Source: an uncultured Bacilli bacterium
GTDB lineage: Bacteria > Bacillota_I > Bacilli_A > RF39 > UBA660
NCBI GenBank assembly: GCA_944329375.1
Contig: CALVIB010000012.1
Location: forward strand, 1-33,281
Length of the DNA stretch: 33,281 nt
Direction: 5' to 3'
The notes beneath the pieces were generated by a model that worked only from the letters and a program-made list of their open reading frames with translations, had not been told where the DNA came from and did no database searches. Position 1 is the stretch's first letter. Each line of letters starts with the position of its first letter. A program made the translations under genes and the position numbers. Shown one piece after another: positions 17,290 through 25,726 of the stretch.

Positions 17290-18993
17290 CTATTCAGTTT
17301 CTCCAGTATCAGTAGGAGTTTCTGTAACCTCAGGATTTTTAACAACTTTAATTCTTAAATTAGCGCCTTCACTAACCTTACTTCCGGCAGCCATATTTTG
17401 ATAAACGATTGCCCCATCTTCACTTTGCAAATCTTGAACTTCAGTAACATTTAATGTAAGTCCATTTTCATCACAAAACTTCTTAACATCTTCTTCAGTA
17501 TAAGTACCATCAGTAAAATTAGGATAACTAATATAAATATCGGGAATAATTAAAGTAATTGTATCACCCTCACCTAATTTAGTTCCAGGTTCCACATCTT
17601 GCTCCAAAATAGCACCTTCTTCTGGATTATCATCCTTAGAAACAGCTTTCTCATCAATTATAACTGTAATTCCAGCTTCTTCTAATAAAGCTTTAACTTT
17701 TTCATAATTTTCGCCAGTATAATCTTCTATCTCAATTTTTTCAGACCCAGTTGAAACAATTAATGTAATCTCAGAACCTTCTTTCAAAGTCTCGCCAATC
17801 TCTGGGTCAGTTCCAATAACCTTATCCTCATCAACTTCATCACTAGCTTCTTTCTTAGTCTTACCTAAAACCTCAAATCCCTTATCCTCTAAAGTACTTC
17901 TAGCTTGTTTAACTGTCATTCCTTGAACATCAGGAATTTCAATGTCTGGTTTATCAGAAATTCTTGGCCATAAAATAAATACAAATAGTAAAGCCGCAAT
18001 CAAAACACCAACAATAGTTCCAATTACAATTAAAGCTTTATTCATCCTTTTATCTTTTTTATTTTCATCCTTTTCTTTATTTCTAGCCACTCTACCTTCT
18101 TTAGGCACATCATTATCATCAAAATTTTTCTCAGGATATCTATAAATAACCCTAGGTTCATTAAATCTATCTTTATCTAAAGCTGTCTCTAAATCCTCAT
18201 GCATATCCCAAGCTGATTCATAACGATTCTTAGGATTTTTAGCCGCAGCTTTCAAAACAATATTTTCAATGGACTGTGGCATTTCAGGGTCATATTCACA
18301 AATACTAGGAATAGGCTCATTCATATGTTTAATAGCCACTTCTACTGGATTTTCACCCTTAAAAGGTACATGACCAGTAACTAACTCATACATCAAAATT
18401 CCTAAAGAATATATATCACTTTTAGTAGTAGCGGCCCCACCATTAGCTTGCTCAGGCGGAATATAATAAACCGTTCCCATCACACTATTAGTCTGAGTAA
18501 ACTCGCCAGCATTTAAAGCAACCGCAATACCAAAATCCATTATTTTAACTCTACCATCTTCTAAAATAATGACATTTTGTGGTTTAATATCTCTATGAAT
18601 AATAAAACTTTCATGAGCATGTGCTACGGCACTAGTAAGCTGAAGCATAATATCTTGTACTTCTGGTAAAGTTAAACTACCTCTTTTTTTAATTAATTGT
18701 TTTAAAGTTAAACCTTGAACATACTCCATTACAATAAAATATTTTCCATCATCTTCTCCAACATCATAAACTTCCACAATATTAGGGTCGTTTAAACTAC
18801 TAGCTGAAATAGCTTCTCTTTGAAAACGTCTAACAAATTTTTCATCTTCAGCTAAATCACCCCTTAAAATTTTAACCGCAACTTTCCTATCTAAAATAGT
18901 ATCCTGTGCTAAATAAACATTAGCCATTCCACCTTCGCCAATAGCTCTAATAATTTCATAACGGTCATTAATAAGTTGTCCCCTTGTTATCAT
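17290..18993 (-). CDS. prkC: Membrane Ser/Thr protein kinase with three PASTA repeats
   Basis: A cell-wall-sensing kinase. The cytoplasmic kinase domain (about 1-270) has a GEGGMANVYL loop, Lys41, Glu60, HRDIKPQN with Asp135, and DFG with Asp153. The activation-segment end reads GTVYYIPPEQ. A basic linker leads to one transmembrane helix (320-342), then three extracellular PASTA repeats (about 350-417, 418-484, 485-553) that bind peptidoglycan fragments. Family members control growth, wall synthesis and spore germination. The ATG overlaps the prpC stop by 4 bp and has AGGAGG 7 bases upstream, so kinase and phosphatase are translated together. Confidence 0.97.
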   Translation of the reverse strand: MITRGQLINDRYEIIRAIGEGGMANVYLAQDTILDRKVAVKILRGDLAEDEKFVRRFQREAISASSLNDPNIVEVYDVGEDDGKYFIVMEYVQGLTLKQLIKKRGSLTLPEVQDIMLQLTSAVAHAHESFIIHRDIKPQNVIILEDGRVKIMDFGIAVALNAGEFTQTNSVMGTVYYIPPEQANGGAATTKSDIYSLGILMYELVTGHVPFKGENPVEVAIKHMNEPIPSICEYDPEMPQSIENIVLKAAAKNPKNRYESAWDMHEDLETALDKDRFNEPRVIYRYPEKNFDDNDVPKEGRVARNKEKDENKKDKRMNKALIVIGTIVGVLIAALLFVFILWPRISDKPDIEIPDVQGMTVKQARSTLEDKGFEVLGKTKKEASDEVDEDKVIGTDPEIGETLKEGSEITLIVSTGSEKIEIEDYTGENYEKVKALLEEAGITVIIDEKAVSKDDNPEEGAILEQDVEPGTKLGEGDTITLIIPDIYISYPNFTDGTYTEEDVKKFCDENGLTLNVTEVQDLQSEDGAIVYQNMAAGSKVSEGANLRIKVVKNPEVTETPTDTGETE

Positions 18994-19727
18994 TCATTTT
19001 CCTCCTTTTGCAAATAGGCAACTGATATATTATCTGTTCCACCTCTATTATTCGCTTTATTAATTAACTTTTGAACTTTCGCATCTATATCAATATCACT
19101 ATCTAAAACCTTTTCAATTTGTCCCTCATTAAGCATATTAGTCAATCCATCACTACATAAAAGCACCGCACTGACATCTGTTTCAACATCAAACACATCC
19201 ATTTCAACAGATATATTTGCTCCCAAAGCTCTCATCAAAACATTTTTTCTAGGATGCTCCTTCGCTTCTTCCTCAGTAATCTCGCCAGATTTTACAAGCA
19301 AATTAACTAAAGTATGGTCATTAGTAATCTTATATAATTTTTTATCTTTAATTACAAAACCTGAAGAATCACCAATATTTCCAAAAAGTAAAAATTCTTT
19401 TGTCAAAAGTGCAATTACAATAGTTGTTCCCATACCTACACTTTCAGGATTGTCCTCTGTATATTTATATAAAAGCATATTAGCTTCACTAACTATTTCC
19501 TTTAAGAAATTAATTGCTTCTTCTTTATTACCAACACTAGATATATCTGTAAATCTTTTACCAATATGCGTTATTGCAATAGATGAAGCTATCTCTCCAC
19601 CTTTATGTCCACCCATGCCATCAGCTACAGCCATAAGTATCTCGCCACTACCATTTTTTACAATAGTAACGCTATCTTCATTATGGTCTCTAACTTGACC
19701 TGGATTGGTTAAATATGAAAATTCCAT
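18990..19727 (-). CDS. prpC: PP2C-type Ser/Thr protein phosphatase
   Basis: A 245-residue PPM/PP2C phosphatase, partner and antagonist of PrkC. Metal-binding motifs are present: VRDHNEDS near the N-terminus, ADGMGGHKGGE, GDSSGF (usually GDSRxY), LCSDGLTNML and GGTDNISV. The ATG overlaps the rlmN stop (TAATG), with AGGAGG upstream. Confidence 0.96.
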   Translation of the reverse strand: MEFSYLTNPGQVRDHNEDSVTIVKNGSGEILMAVADGMGGHKGGEIASSIAITHIGKRFTDISSVGNKEEAINFLKEIVSEANMLLYKYTEDNPESVGMGTTIVIALLTKEFLLFGNIGDSSGFVIKDKKLYKITNDHTLVNLLVKSGEITEEEAKEHPRKNVLMRALGANISVEMDVFDVETDVSAVLLCSDGLTNMLNEGQIEKVLDSDIDIDAKVQKLINKANNRGGTDNISVAYLQKEENE

Positions 19728-20749
19728 TACTTTCCCTCCTCAAAGTTACTTCTTAACTGTCCGCAGGCCGCACTAACTTCACTACCAAATTCCTTGCGAA
19801 CTGTTACATTTATTTTATTTTTCTTAAGTATATCGTAAAAATGCATTATTTTATCTCTATCTGTTTTTTTAAACTCTATATGACTTGTCTCATTATAAGG
19901 AATTAAATTAACATAAGCTGTCATCCCTTTAAGTAATTTAGATAACTCTAAAGCACATTCATCACTATCATTTACCCCTTTAAGCATAATATATTCAAAA
20001 GTAACTTTCCTATTATTTACTTTTAAATAATCTTTAACTGCCCGCATTACTTCTTTTAAAGGATAAACTTTATTAATTTTCATAATTTTATTTCTAATAG
20101 TATCATTAGGAGCGTGCAAACTAATAGCTAAATTAACCTGTCTTTTTTCTCTAGTAAATTCTTCTATTTTAGGAACTATTCCACAAGTTGATACTGTTAT
20201 ATGTCTAGCACCAATAGCTATTCCATAATCACTATTTATAATATCTATAAATTTCATTACATTATCATAATTGTCAAAAGGCTCGCCAATTCCCATTAAA
20301 ACAACATGTGAAATTCTATTTTTTTGAATCTCTTCAATAACTAATATCTGACTAACCATTTCATGTACTTCTAAATTTCTAACTTTTCTAAGTCTGCCAC
20401 TTTCACAAAAAGCACATCCCATATTACAACCAACCTGCGTTGACACACACAAACTGTTGCCATAGTCGTGATTCATTAAAACAGCTTCAATTTTATTACC
20501 ATCGGATAATTCAAATAAATATTTATGAACATCCTTTCCATTTTGAACTTTTAAAATTTTTAACTTTTCTATTTTAAAATTTTCTTTTAATTTATCTATT
20601 ACTGTTTTTTTTATATTAGTCATCTCATCAAAAGATTTAACCCTTTTTTTATAAAGCCAGTCGTATACTTGAATAGCTTTAAACTTTTTTTCACCTATAT
20701 TTATAAAATAAGTTTCTAAATCTTTTAGGGTCATACTATATATGTTCAT
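19727..20749 (-). CDS. rlmN: 23S rRNA (A2503-C2)/tRNA (A37-C2) methyltransferase RlmN
   Basis: A radical SAM enzyme adding a methyl group to C2 of adenine in 23S rRNA and some tRNAs. The 340-residue protein contains the cluster motif CNMGCAFC, the SAM-binding GIGEPFDNYDNV segment and the C-terminal catalytic cysteine in AACGQL. The ATG at 20749 has AAGGTGG 5 bases upstream; the GTG at 20758 lies within that binding site. It heads the rlmN-prpC-prkC-rsgA-rpe-nifJ operon, an arrangement common in Bacillota. Confidence 0.96.
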   Translation of the reverse strand: MNIYSMTLKDLETYFINIGEKKFKAIQVYDWLYKKRVKSFDEMTNIKKTVIDKLKENFKIEKLKILKVQNGKDVHKYLFELSDGNKIEAVLMNHDYGNSLCVSTQVGCNMGCAFCESGRLRKVRNLEVHEMVSQILVIEEIQKNRISHVVLMGIGEPFDNYDNVMKFIDIINSDYGIAIGARHITVSTCGIVPKIEEFTREKRQVNLAISLHAPNDTIRNKIMKINKVYPLKEVMRAVKDYLKVNNRKVTFEYIMLKGVNDSDECALELSKLLKGMTAYVNLIPYNETSHIEFKKTDRDKIMHFYDILKKNKINVTVRKEFGSEVSAACGQLRSNFEEGK

Positions 20750-20784
20750 AGTTACCACCTTATATTTAATTATAACAAAATATT

Positions 20785-20832
20785 AAAAAAAATAACAGAA
20801 GCATATACATTTTTATCATAAGTTCTGTTATT
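20785..20832 (-). terminator. Terminator between secG and rlmN
   Basis: AATAACAGAA (20832-20823, minus strand) pairs perfectly with TTCTGTTATT (20800-20791) across a 22-base loop, followed by a T tract. The loop is long, but the 10-bp stem and tract are convincing. Confidence 0.6.
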
Positions 20833-20870
20833 TTTATCATCAAATTAAATTCATTTTACACAATATTTAC

Positions 20871-21089
20871 CTATTTAATAAAATTCATAGCAATACAAAT
20901 TGCGAAAAAAGCCACACCTAAAAGAGCTGTCAATCTAGTAATGAATAACTCTCCACCTCTTTCTTTTCTACTAGCGAAAAGTTCATCATTACCACCCATA
21001 ATATTACTATCAGGACTTACTGCCTTACCACTTTGTAAAAGTACAATCGCAATTAATAAAATAGATACAATAATTAAAAGTATTTTCAT
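20871..21089 (-). CDS. secG: Preprotein translocase subunit SecG
   Basis: A 72-residue membrane protein with two hydrophobic helices: residues 2-19, then 52-70 around TALLGVAFFAICIAMNF. The linker contains GGNDELFASRKERGGE, typical of SecG. It assists SecYE in protein export. GGAGG lies 6 bases before the ATG. It is single, with its own promoter and terminator. Confidence 0.92.
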   Translation of the reverse strand: MKILLIIVSILLIAIVLLQSGKAVSPDSNIMGGNDELFASRKERGGELFITRLTALLGVAFFAICIAMNFIK

Positions 21090-21110
21090 AGTATCCCTCC
21101 GACTTCTAAT

Positions 21111-21139
21111 AATTTACCATAAAATAAAAGAAAAATCAA
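21111..21139 (-). promoter_or_regulatory. Putative promoter of secG
   Basis: TTGATT (21139-21134), a 17-bp spacer and TAAATT (21116-21111) preceded by TGG. The -35 overlaps the hairpin of the rpoZ terminator. Confidence 0.4.
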
Positions 21140-21168
21140 CCAATAACAAACAATAATGATTGATTTTT
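21121..21168 (-). terminator. Terminator of rpoZ
   Basis: AAAAATCAA (21168-21160) pairs with TTGATTTTT (21139-21131) across a 20-base loop, followed by a T-rich stretch on the minus strand. It overlaps the rpoZ stop. Confidence 0.45.
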
Positions 21169-21367
21169 AATTTTTTTTAATATGAATTAAACCATTGTTA
21201 ATTTCCTCTAAAGCTCTACCAATATTCTTACTAGATTTATATTCATTTTCCTTCATTTGAAAATAACCTGTTTCATCCATTTCTTTAGCTCTTTTAGAAG
21301 CAATATTAACAAGTAAATATTTTGATTCAATTTTTTGAAGTAAAGCATCTATTGATGGATATATCAT
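21167..21367 (-). CDS. rpoZ: DNA-directed RNA polymerase omega subunit
   Basis: A 66-residue protein with the omega signature SKYLLVNIASKRAKEM, followed by a short acidic/basic tail (KNIGRALEEINNGLI). Omega assists core RNA polymerase assembly. In Bacillus rpoZ usually follows gmk; here it stands alone with its own promoter. Confidence 0.9.
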   Translation of the reverse strand: MIYPSIDALLQKIESKYLLVNIASKRAKEMDETGYFQMKENEYKSSKNIGRALEEINNGLIHIKKN

Positions 21368-21386
21368 AATTACCCCTCCTAATTAA

Positions 21387-21415
21387 AATATATACTATCT
21401 TTTTATAAATTACAA
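21387..21415 (-). promoter_or_regulatory. Sigma-A promoter of rpoZ
   Basis: TTGTAA (21415-21410), a 17-bp spacer and TATATT (21392-21387), 20 bp before the ATG with AGGAGG in between. Confidence 0.55.
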
Positions 21416-21436
21416 GAAAACAACTAAAATTTGACA

Positions 21437-23263
21437 TTATTTAACAGTTTTGCGTAATCCATCCAAAACTGCAAACATCGCATAAGTATCTTGTCTACAA
21501 TATTCAACCAATTTTTGATATTTATGTTTATAATCTAAAGGTAATAACTTAGGAAATGAAGCATAAGTAATCATTGCCTCCACTCCATTACCAACCTCCA
21601 TTCCCTTATAAGTTAAATTCGAAAATAAAGGTAAAACTTTTTTAATTGAAAATGACCCATCCATATCGGGATGATAATAATTAAACATCTTAGCTTCTTC
21701 TTTTGAATATCCTAAACTTTCATATAAAGAAGATTTCGTTTTAACAATATTCATCAAATCAAACACATTATTTCTAATTTTAAATAATTTATCCTTATAT
21801 TCAGGAAAAATATAAGCTAACTCTTTAAGTCTAGTTTTTTCAAAAGAATCATTATAAACTAAAACCATCTTATCACTAGGAATTAACTCACACATATATT
21901 TAACTAAATCCAATCTATGGTCTAAATGGTCAGGGGCTAAATAACCATAATGATTCTTTTCTAAATCACACTTACCAGGTTTTTCTTCAACATGAAGTGA
22001 AAACTGAAAAACCGACTGTGTATATGGTCTTTCTCCTTTATATCTAGGAAGTGGACATGGAAAAGTTTCAAAATCCAAATGATAAAGTGGATAAGTAATT
22101 TGCTTAAGCCCATCTCTAATCTTTTTCTTATTTATATAAGACTTACCACTAACTACACATTCTTTTTGAATCCTATTTTTTTCTCTATTAAGTATATTAT
22201 CAGGAATATCTAACATTCCGACTTTACCACTATTAATTAAATCATAAGTATCATATTTAAGCTTACCATCCTTAAACCCATGATGATTATCTATATAATT
22301 TAAAATAGAATGCTTTTCTGGTAAAACATTAAAACATATTTTACAAAACTTACAAGAAACAGTATTCTTATACTCACAATATTTTCCTAAATTAACTCTT
22401 GAGCCATCCAATTCATCTATATATTTTTTAATTCTCTGACTATCCAAATATACCTTATCCAGCAAATCTTTAGTAATACTAGTCACATCAATATAAGCAA
22501 TAATATCTTCTCCATTTATAGTATTATAAATAGGCTCGCCATTTTCATATTTTCCATCAAAAACATAATCACTATTTAAAACAGCTAAATAATACTTAAC
22601 GTTTTTATTTTCATTATGACTTCTCAAATCATTTTCTATGATAAACCTTTGAACCGCAACATCATAAATATAATGTCCAGAAACGGTATATCTATCTAAC
22701 AACTTTGCTCTATTTCTTTCATAAACCTTTAAAGGCATAAAATCTTCTATATTCAAATTTAAATCTTCAAGCAAATAATATATTCCATCATTACCTTTTT
22801 TAAAAATAGAATTATCTTTATTACCTAAATCTAAATACTTCTTTGTAGTCGTTGCTTTAACTTCAATTATATTAATATTATTTTCATTCTTATTATAAAT
22901 ATCTACATAACACAAATATCTTATATTATTGATAATCGCATCAAAACTCTCTTGATTATAAGTACTCTTAGAAAATCTAAAACTACCCTTAAAATACTTA
23001 GGGGCAAGTTCGCCCGCTAAAATCTCAACCTTATTATAATAAGGCATCATAGTTTCCAAATGTTCATTTTTAACATCAATTAAATCATTTCCATTATCAT
23101 CAAACATATTACATAAAAGTTCTATAATATGTTCCATTTCTTCTTCTTTTTTATACTCTTCTATTGAAATCATACTATCTAATTTTTCTTTTTTTAAATC
23201 ATCTAGTGCTACATATCTAGGACACCTAGAATAATTTATAAATTTTGTTTTTGTAATCGCCAT
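21437..23263 (-). CDS. DUF2779-type protein: RecB/Cas4-like nuclease joined to a DEDD exonuclease-like domain
   Basis: A 608-residue soluble protein. The N-terminal half looks like a Cas4/RecB-type PD-(D/E)XK nuclease: Asp121, then IIEVKATT (Glu134, Lys136), with Cys14 and a cluster Cys296, Cys304, Cys307, Cys310 able to bind an iron-sulfur cluster. The C-terminal half opens with YHLDFETF (Asp397, Glu399), then VYNDSFEKTRL (Asp472) and YCRQDTYAMF (Asp592), the layout of a DEDD 3'-5' exonuclease. This matches the DUF2779 family, whose role is not established; DNA or RNA processing is inferred from motifs only. AGGTGG lies 4 bases before the ATG. It is not in an operon with a recognised defence gene. 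Confidence 0.75.
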   Translation of the reverse strand: MAITKTKFINYSRCPRYVALDDLKKEKLDSMISIEEYKKEEEMEHIIELLCNMFDDNGNDLIDVKNEHLETMMPYYNKVEILAGELAPKYFKGSFRFSKSTYNQESFDAIINNIRYLCYVDIYNKNENNINIIEVKATTTKKYLDLGNKDNSIFKKGNDGIYYLLEDLNLNIEDFMPLKVYERNRAKLLDRYTVSGHYIYDVAVQRFIIENDLRSHNENKNVKYYLAVLNSDYVFDGKYENGEPIYNTINGEDIIAYIDVTSITKDLLDKVYLDSQRIKKYIDELDGSRVNLGKYCEYKNTVSCKFCKICFNVLPEKHSILNYIDNHHGFKDGKLKYDTYDLINSGKVGMLDIPDNILNREKNRIQKECVVSGKSYINKKKIRDGLKQITYPLYHLDFETFPCPLPRYKGERPYTQSVFQFSLHVEEKPGKCDLEKNHYGYLAPDHLDHRLDLVKYMCELIPSDKMVLVYNDSFEKTRLKELAYIFPEYKDKLFKIRNNVFDLMNIVKTKSSLYESLGYSKEEAKMFNYYHPDMDGSFSIKKVLPLFSNLTYKGMEVGNGVEAMITYASFPKLLPLDYKHKYQKLVEYCRQDTYAMFAVLDGLRKTVK

Positions 23264-23304
23264 AAAACCACCTAATCTAATTATACATCTTTTTATATTT
23301 TTCC

Positions 23305-23331
23305 AAAAGGAAAAAGTGCCTAGGCACTTTT
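23305..23331 (-). terminator. Terminator of sortase substrate gene 1
   Basis: AAAAGTGCC and GGCACTTTT (23331-23312) form a near-continuous palindrome, followed by TTCC and TTTT on the minus strand, 4 bp after the stop codon. Confidence 0.65.
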
Positions 23332-23334
23332 AAA

Positions 23335-24207
23335 TTAAGCTAATTTTTTATGAGCTATAAATACTACTACCACACTTAAAGCTAAAGTAGCAAAAGTAAT
23401 CATAATTCCATCTGAAGTTTTTGGATTTTCTACTTCATCTTTAACATCTTCATCTTTGACATCTTCAGATGGTTCTGTAATTGAAACTGGGGTTTTAATT
23501 AAAGTATAACCATAAGCAAAATCACTACTTACTGCATCGCCAGAAATTGATGCATGGGTTTTATCATTTTCTCCTAATGCATAAGTAAATTTGTCACTAT
23601 CTTTTTGTGCGACTACTAAGTTATCTTTAACATCAACAACTGTTGAATACACATTCGCATTTTCAAAAACATTTACTTTTACTTGTAGACCACTTTCTCC
23701 ATATACAGATATATTTCCATATAAATTAGTTACACCTGTTCCCATATAAGTAGAAGCAGATCTAACCTCTAAATTACCAACAATATTTACAGTACCATTA
23801 TTTGTAAATGTTGTAGGCGCTCCAGTAGTTAAAGCCATATTACCATACAAATTGAAAGTAGAGCCTTCATTAACTACAATATTAATTGGATACTTTTGAC
23901 TATTATATGTAACATACATTAAGTTTTTCATATGCCTTGTCTCAGCAACACCATCAACAGTCATAGTAATACCATTACCATCAAATGCTACTAAAACTTT
24001 TCCTTCAGTAATATTAATATAACCATCTTCTCCAATTAATTTTTCGCCAAGAGCTGTAAAAGTATCACCAGCCAAAAACTCTTTTGGTGTACCTCCCATT
24101 ATTTCAAGTGCTGTATCATCTGTATAATCAGCAGCCTTTACATTACCAAATGGCATTAAACAAACCCCTAAAACCAAAGTTCCTAAAAATAATCCTAGCT
24201 TTTTCAT
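23335..24207 (-). CDS. Secreted cell-wall-anchored protein with NPKTSDGI sorting signal (substrate 1)
   Basis: A 290-residue protein with a signal peptide (residues 1-25, ending NVKA) and a C-terminal sorting signal. The latter is NPKTSDGI (261-268), a hydrophobic helix and the basic tail HKKLA. NPxT is the core of class B-type sortase motifs, and a matching sortase is encoded at 26869. The body has repeats of short beta strands (FNLYGNMALT, VNIVGNLEV, TNLYGNISV) suggesting a beta-helix or beta-solenoid. An acidic, lysine-containing linker (EDVKDEDVKDEVE) precedes the signal. Binding partner unknown. AGGAGGAGG lies upstream of the ATG. Signal peptide, linker and tail are shared with the gene at 25759. 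Confidence 0.8.
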   Translation of the reverse strand: MKKLGLFLGTLVLGVCLMPFGNVKAADYTDDTALEIMGGTPKEFLAGDTFTALGEKLIGEDGYINITEGKVLVAFDGNGITMTVDGVAETRHMKNLMYVTYNSQKYPINIVVNEGSTFNLYGNMALTTGAPTTFTNNGTVNIVGNLEVRSASTYMGTGVTNLYGNISVYGESGLQVKVNVFENANVYSTVVDVKDNLVVAQKDSDKFTYALGENDKTHASISGDAVSSDFAYGYTLIKTPVSITEPSEDVKDEDVKDEVENPKTSDGIMITFATLALSVVVVFIAHKKLA

Positions 24208-24242
24208 ATTTATTCCTCCTCCTAGGCTATCTTGCCACTTTT

Positions 24243-24271
24243 ATTGTATCAAATGCACCTATAATTTTCAA
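24243..24271 (-). promoter_or_regulatory. Promoter of sortase substrate gene 1
   Basis: TTGAAA (24271-24266), a 17-bp spacer and TACAAT (24248-24243) with TGA upstream. Confidence 0.6.
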
Positions 24272-24360
24272 TATTCAAATTATATTTTGATGTAACATTA
24301 ATGTAAAAACTTTTTTAAATAAAATTATATGAACAAAATGTCAAAATAAATTTTGACATT

Positions 24361-24475
24361 AGCTTACCTCACGGTAAGCTATTTCTACTTCATAGCAGCC
24401 TTAGGCTCCTCCATAGACCAATATCGGATAGTCGCTACCCTAACATATATTTATTTGTCAAAATTTATACTTAAA
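24361..24475 (-). ncRNA. Candidate omega-RNA (TnpB guide scaffold)
   Basis: The non-coding segment right after, and slightly overlapping, the tnpB stop is richer in G+C than its surroundings. On the minus strand it forms GGGTA/TATCC, AGCC/GGCT (in GAGCCTAAGGCTGC) and the 9-bp TAGCTTACC/GGTAAGCTA hairpin. A structured RNA at this place is the hallmark of TnpB systems, with the guide beginning just past the element end. The exact 3' end and guide are not resolved. Confidence 0.55.
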
Positions 24476-25619
24476 CAGAATGTTTTATTCCTTTCATATA
24501 TATTTTTAACCCTTCAAACATTATATTTACTGATGCATTATAATCACGGTCATGATTAGTATAACATACTGGGCATTCCCATTTCCTTATGCTTAAATCT
24601 TTTACTTTCTTATTTTGATAATTACATACATTACATATTTGACTACTTGGATAATATCTATCTATTTGTATTAATTTTTTATTATTCCAATTAGCTTTAT
24701 ATTTAAGCATTCTTATTATCTCAGAAATTGGATTCTCATTTAAGCCTTTTGCCACATAATGATTTTTCTGCATACTTTTTACATCTAAATTCTCAGTTAC
24801 TATAATGTCATTTTCTTTTATTAACTTATTTGTAATATCGTGTATCATATGCTTTCTAGCATTTCTTATTTTCTGATACATTCTTTGTATTTTAAGTTTC
24901 ATTTTATATCTATTTTTACTTCCTGCTTTACATCTGGCTAAACCACGTTGTAAACCAATTAATCTTTTATTATTTATTTTAATAGTATTTTCTATTTTTT
25001 CATTATAAGATGTTACTATTAAATTTTTTATTCCTAAATCTATTCCTATTATACTTGTTGGAACAAAGGCTGGTCTAATTAAAGGCTCTTCTATTAATAC
25101 ACTTACATAATATCTACCAGCCTCTTTTTTAATAACGGCACTTTTAATATTACCAGGTATTACTTCTTTATTCCTATATCCTCTTATTTTTACTTCTTTT
25201 AATTTTGGTAAAGTAATAGTTTTATTTTTTAAATCTAATTTTATAGTTTCATAATGATTACCTTTATAACTACTTTTAATGTTATTGGTTTTATATCTTT
25301 CATGAACACCTTTTGCTTTAAATTTAGGAAAGCCACTTCCATTATAGAAATTTTTAAAAGCTCTTTCTAAATCTAACAAACTATTTCTAAGAGAGCAACT
25401 ATCAACTTCTTTTAACCATTCTTTTTCTTTAGAAAGTAATGGAATTAATTTCATTTGATCAAATGCACTTTTACTTTTTCCAGTTTCTTTATATTCTTTT
25501 ATTTTATCATCTAAAAAATAATTATATATAAATCTAGAGCAGCCAATAGTTTTATTAATTAACTGTTCTTGCTCTTTTGTTGGATAAAGTCTAAATACAT
25601 AACCTTTTAATATTTGCAT
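24471..25619 (-). CDS. tnpB: RNA-guided endonuclease TnpB (IS605 OrfB family)
   Basis: A 382-residue protein that appears intact. The N-terminal HTH/wedge part begins MQILKGYVFRLYPTKEQEQL. The RuvC-like residues are Asp194 (IGIDLGIKNL), Glu276 (IVTENLDV) and an Asp of HDRDYNAS (357 or 359). The zinc ribbon has Cys329, Cys332, Cys349 and Cys352. TnpB cuts DNA under the guidance of an RNA from the element's own end and favours its retention. The ATG at 25619 has AAGG upstream and matches the family start; codons further up lack a binding site. No tnpA transposase is present, so the element is non-autonomous or domesticated. Confidence 0.93.
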   Translation of the reverse strand: MQILKGYVFRLYPTKEQEQLINKTIGCSRFIYNYFLDDKIKEYKETGKSKSAFDQMKLIPLLSKEKEWLKEVDSCSLRNSLLDLERAFKNFYNGSGFPKFKAKGVHERYKTNNIKSSYKGNHYETIKLDLKNKTITLPKLKEVKIRGYRNKEVIPGNIKSAVIKKEAGRYYVSVLIEEPLIRPAFVPTSIIGIDLGIKNLIVTSYNEKIENTIKINNKRLIGLQRGLARCKAGSKNRYKMKLKIQRMYQKIRNARKHMIHDITNKLIKENDIIVTENLDVKSMQKNHYVAKGLNENPISEIIRMLKYKANWNNKKLIQIDRYYPSSQICNVCNYQNKKVKDLSIRKWECPVCYTNHDRDYNASVNIMFEGLKIYMKGIKHSV

Positions 25620-25648
25620 ACCATCACCTTCTAGTTTTTGTTTAACTA

Positions 25649-25677
25649 AATATATCACGAACAGTTATATTTGTAAA
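25649..25677 (-). promoter_or_regulatory. Promoter of tnpB
   Basis: TTTACA (25677-25672), a 17-bp spacer and TATATT (25654-25649) with TGA upstream, 29 bp before the ATG. Confidence 0.6.
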
Positions 25678-25695
25678 TAACTTTTTGCAAACTTA

Positions 25696-25714
25696 TTGCT
25701 TTTTTGCAAAGCAA
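25696..25714. repeat. Subterminal hairpin, candidate left end of the tnpB element
   Basis: TTGCTT and AAGCAA (6-bp arms, 7-base loop) lie between the upstream gene's terminator and the tnpB promoter, where IS605-family left-end hairpins are expected. Confidence 0.35.
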
Positions 25715-25726
25715 ATTCCTAATAGA

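Larger units (their letters stand above)
24337..25715 (-). mobile_element. Solo tnpB element of the IS200/IS605 family
   Basis: A single tnpB gene with a structured 3' end and no tnpA. The right side (24337-24381) has two adjacent inverted repeats: AATGTCAAAAT/ATTTTGACATT (24337-24360), and TAGCTTACC/GGTAAGCTA with a 4-base loop (24360-24381). The left side carries the hairpin at 25696-25714. Exact ends are not determinable because this family makes no target duplication; the boundaries are estimates. It separates two sortase-substrate genes that share end sequences. Confidence 0.6.

Noticed and set aside
24353-24559. Plus-strand frame of 68 codons across the tnpB 3' end
   Set aside because: It runs antisense through the omega-RNA region and tnpB, with no start signals.
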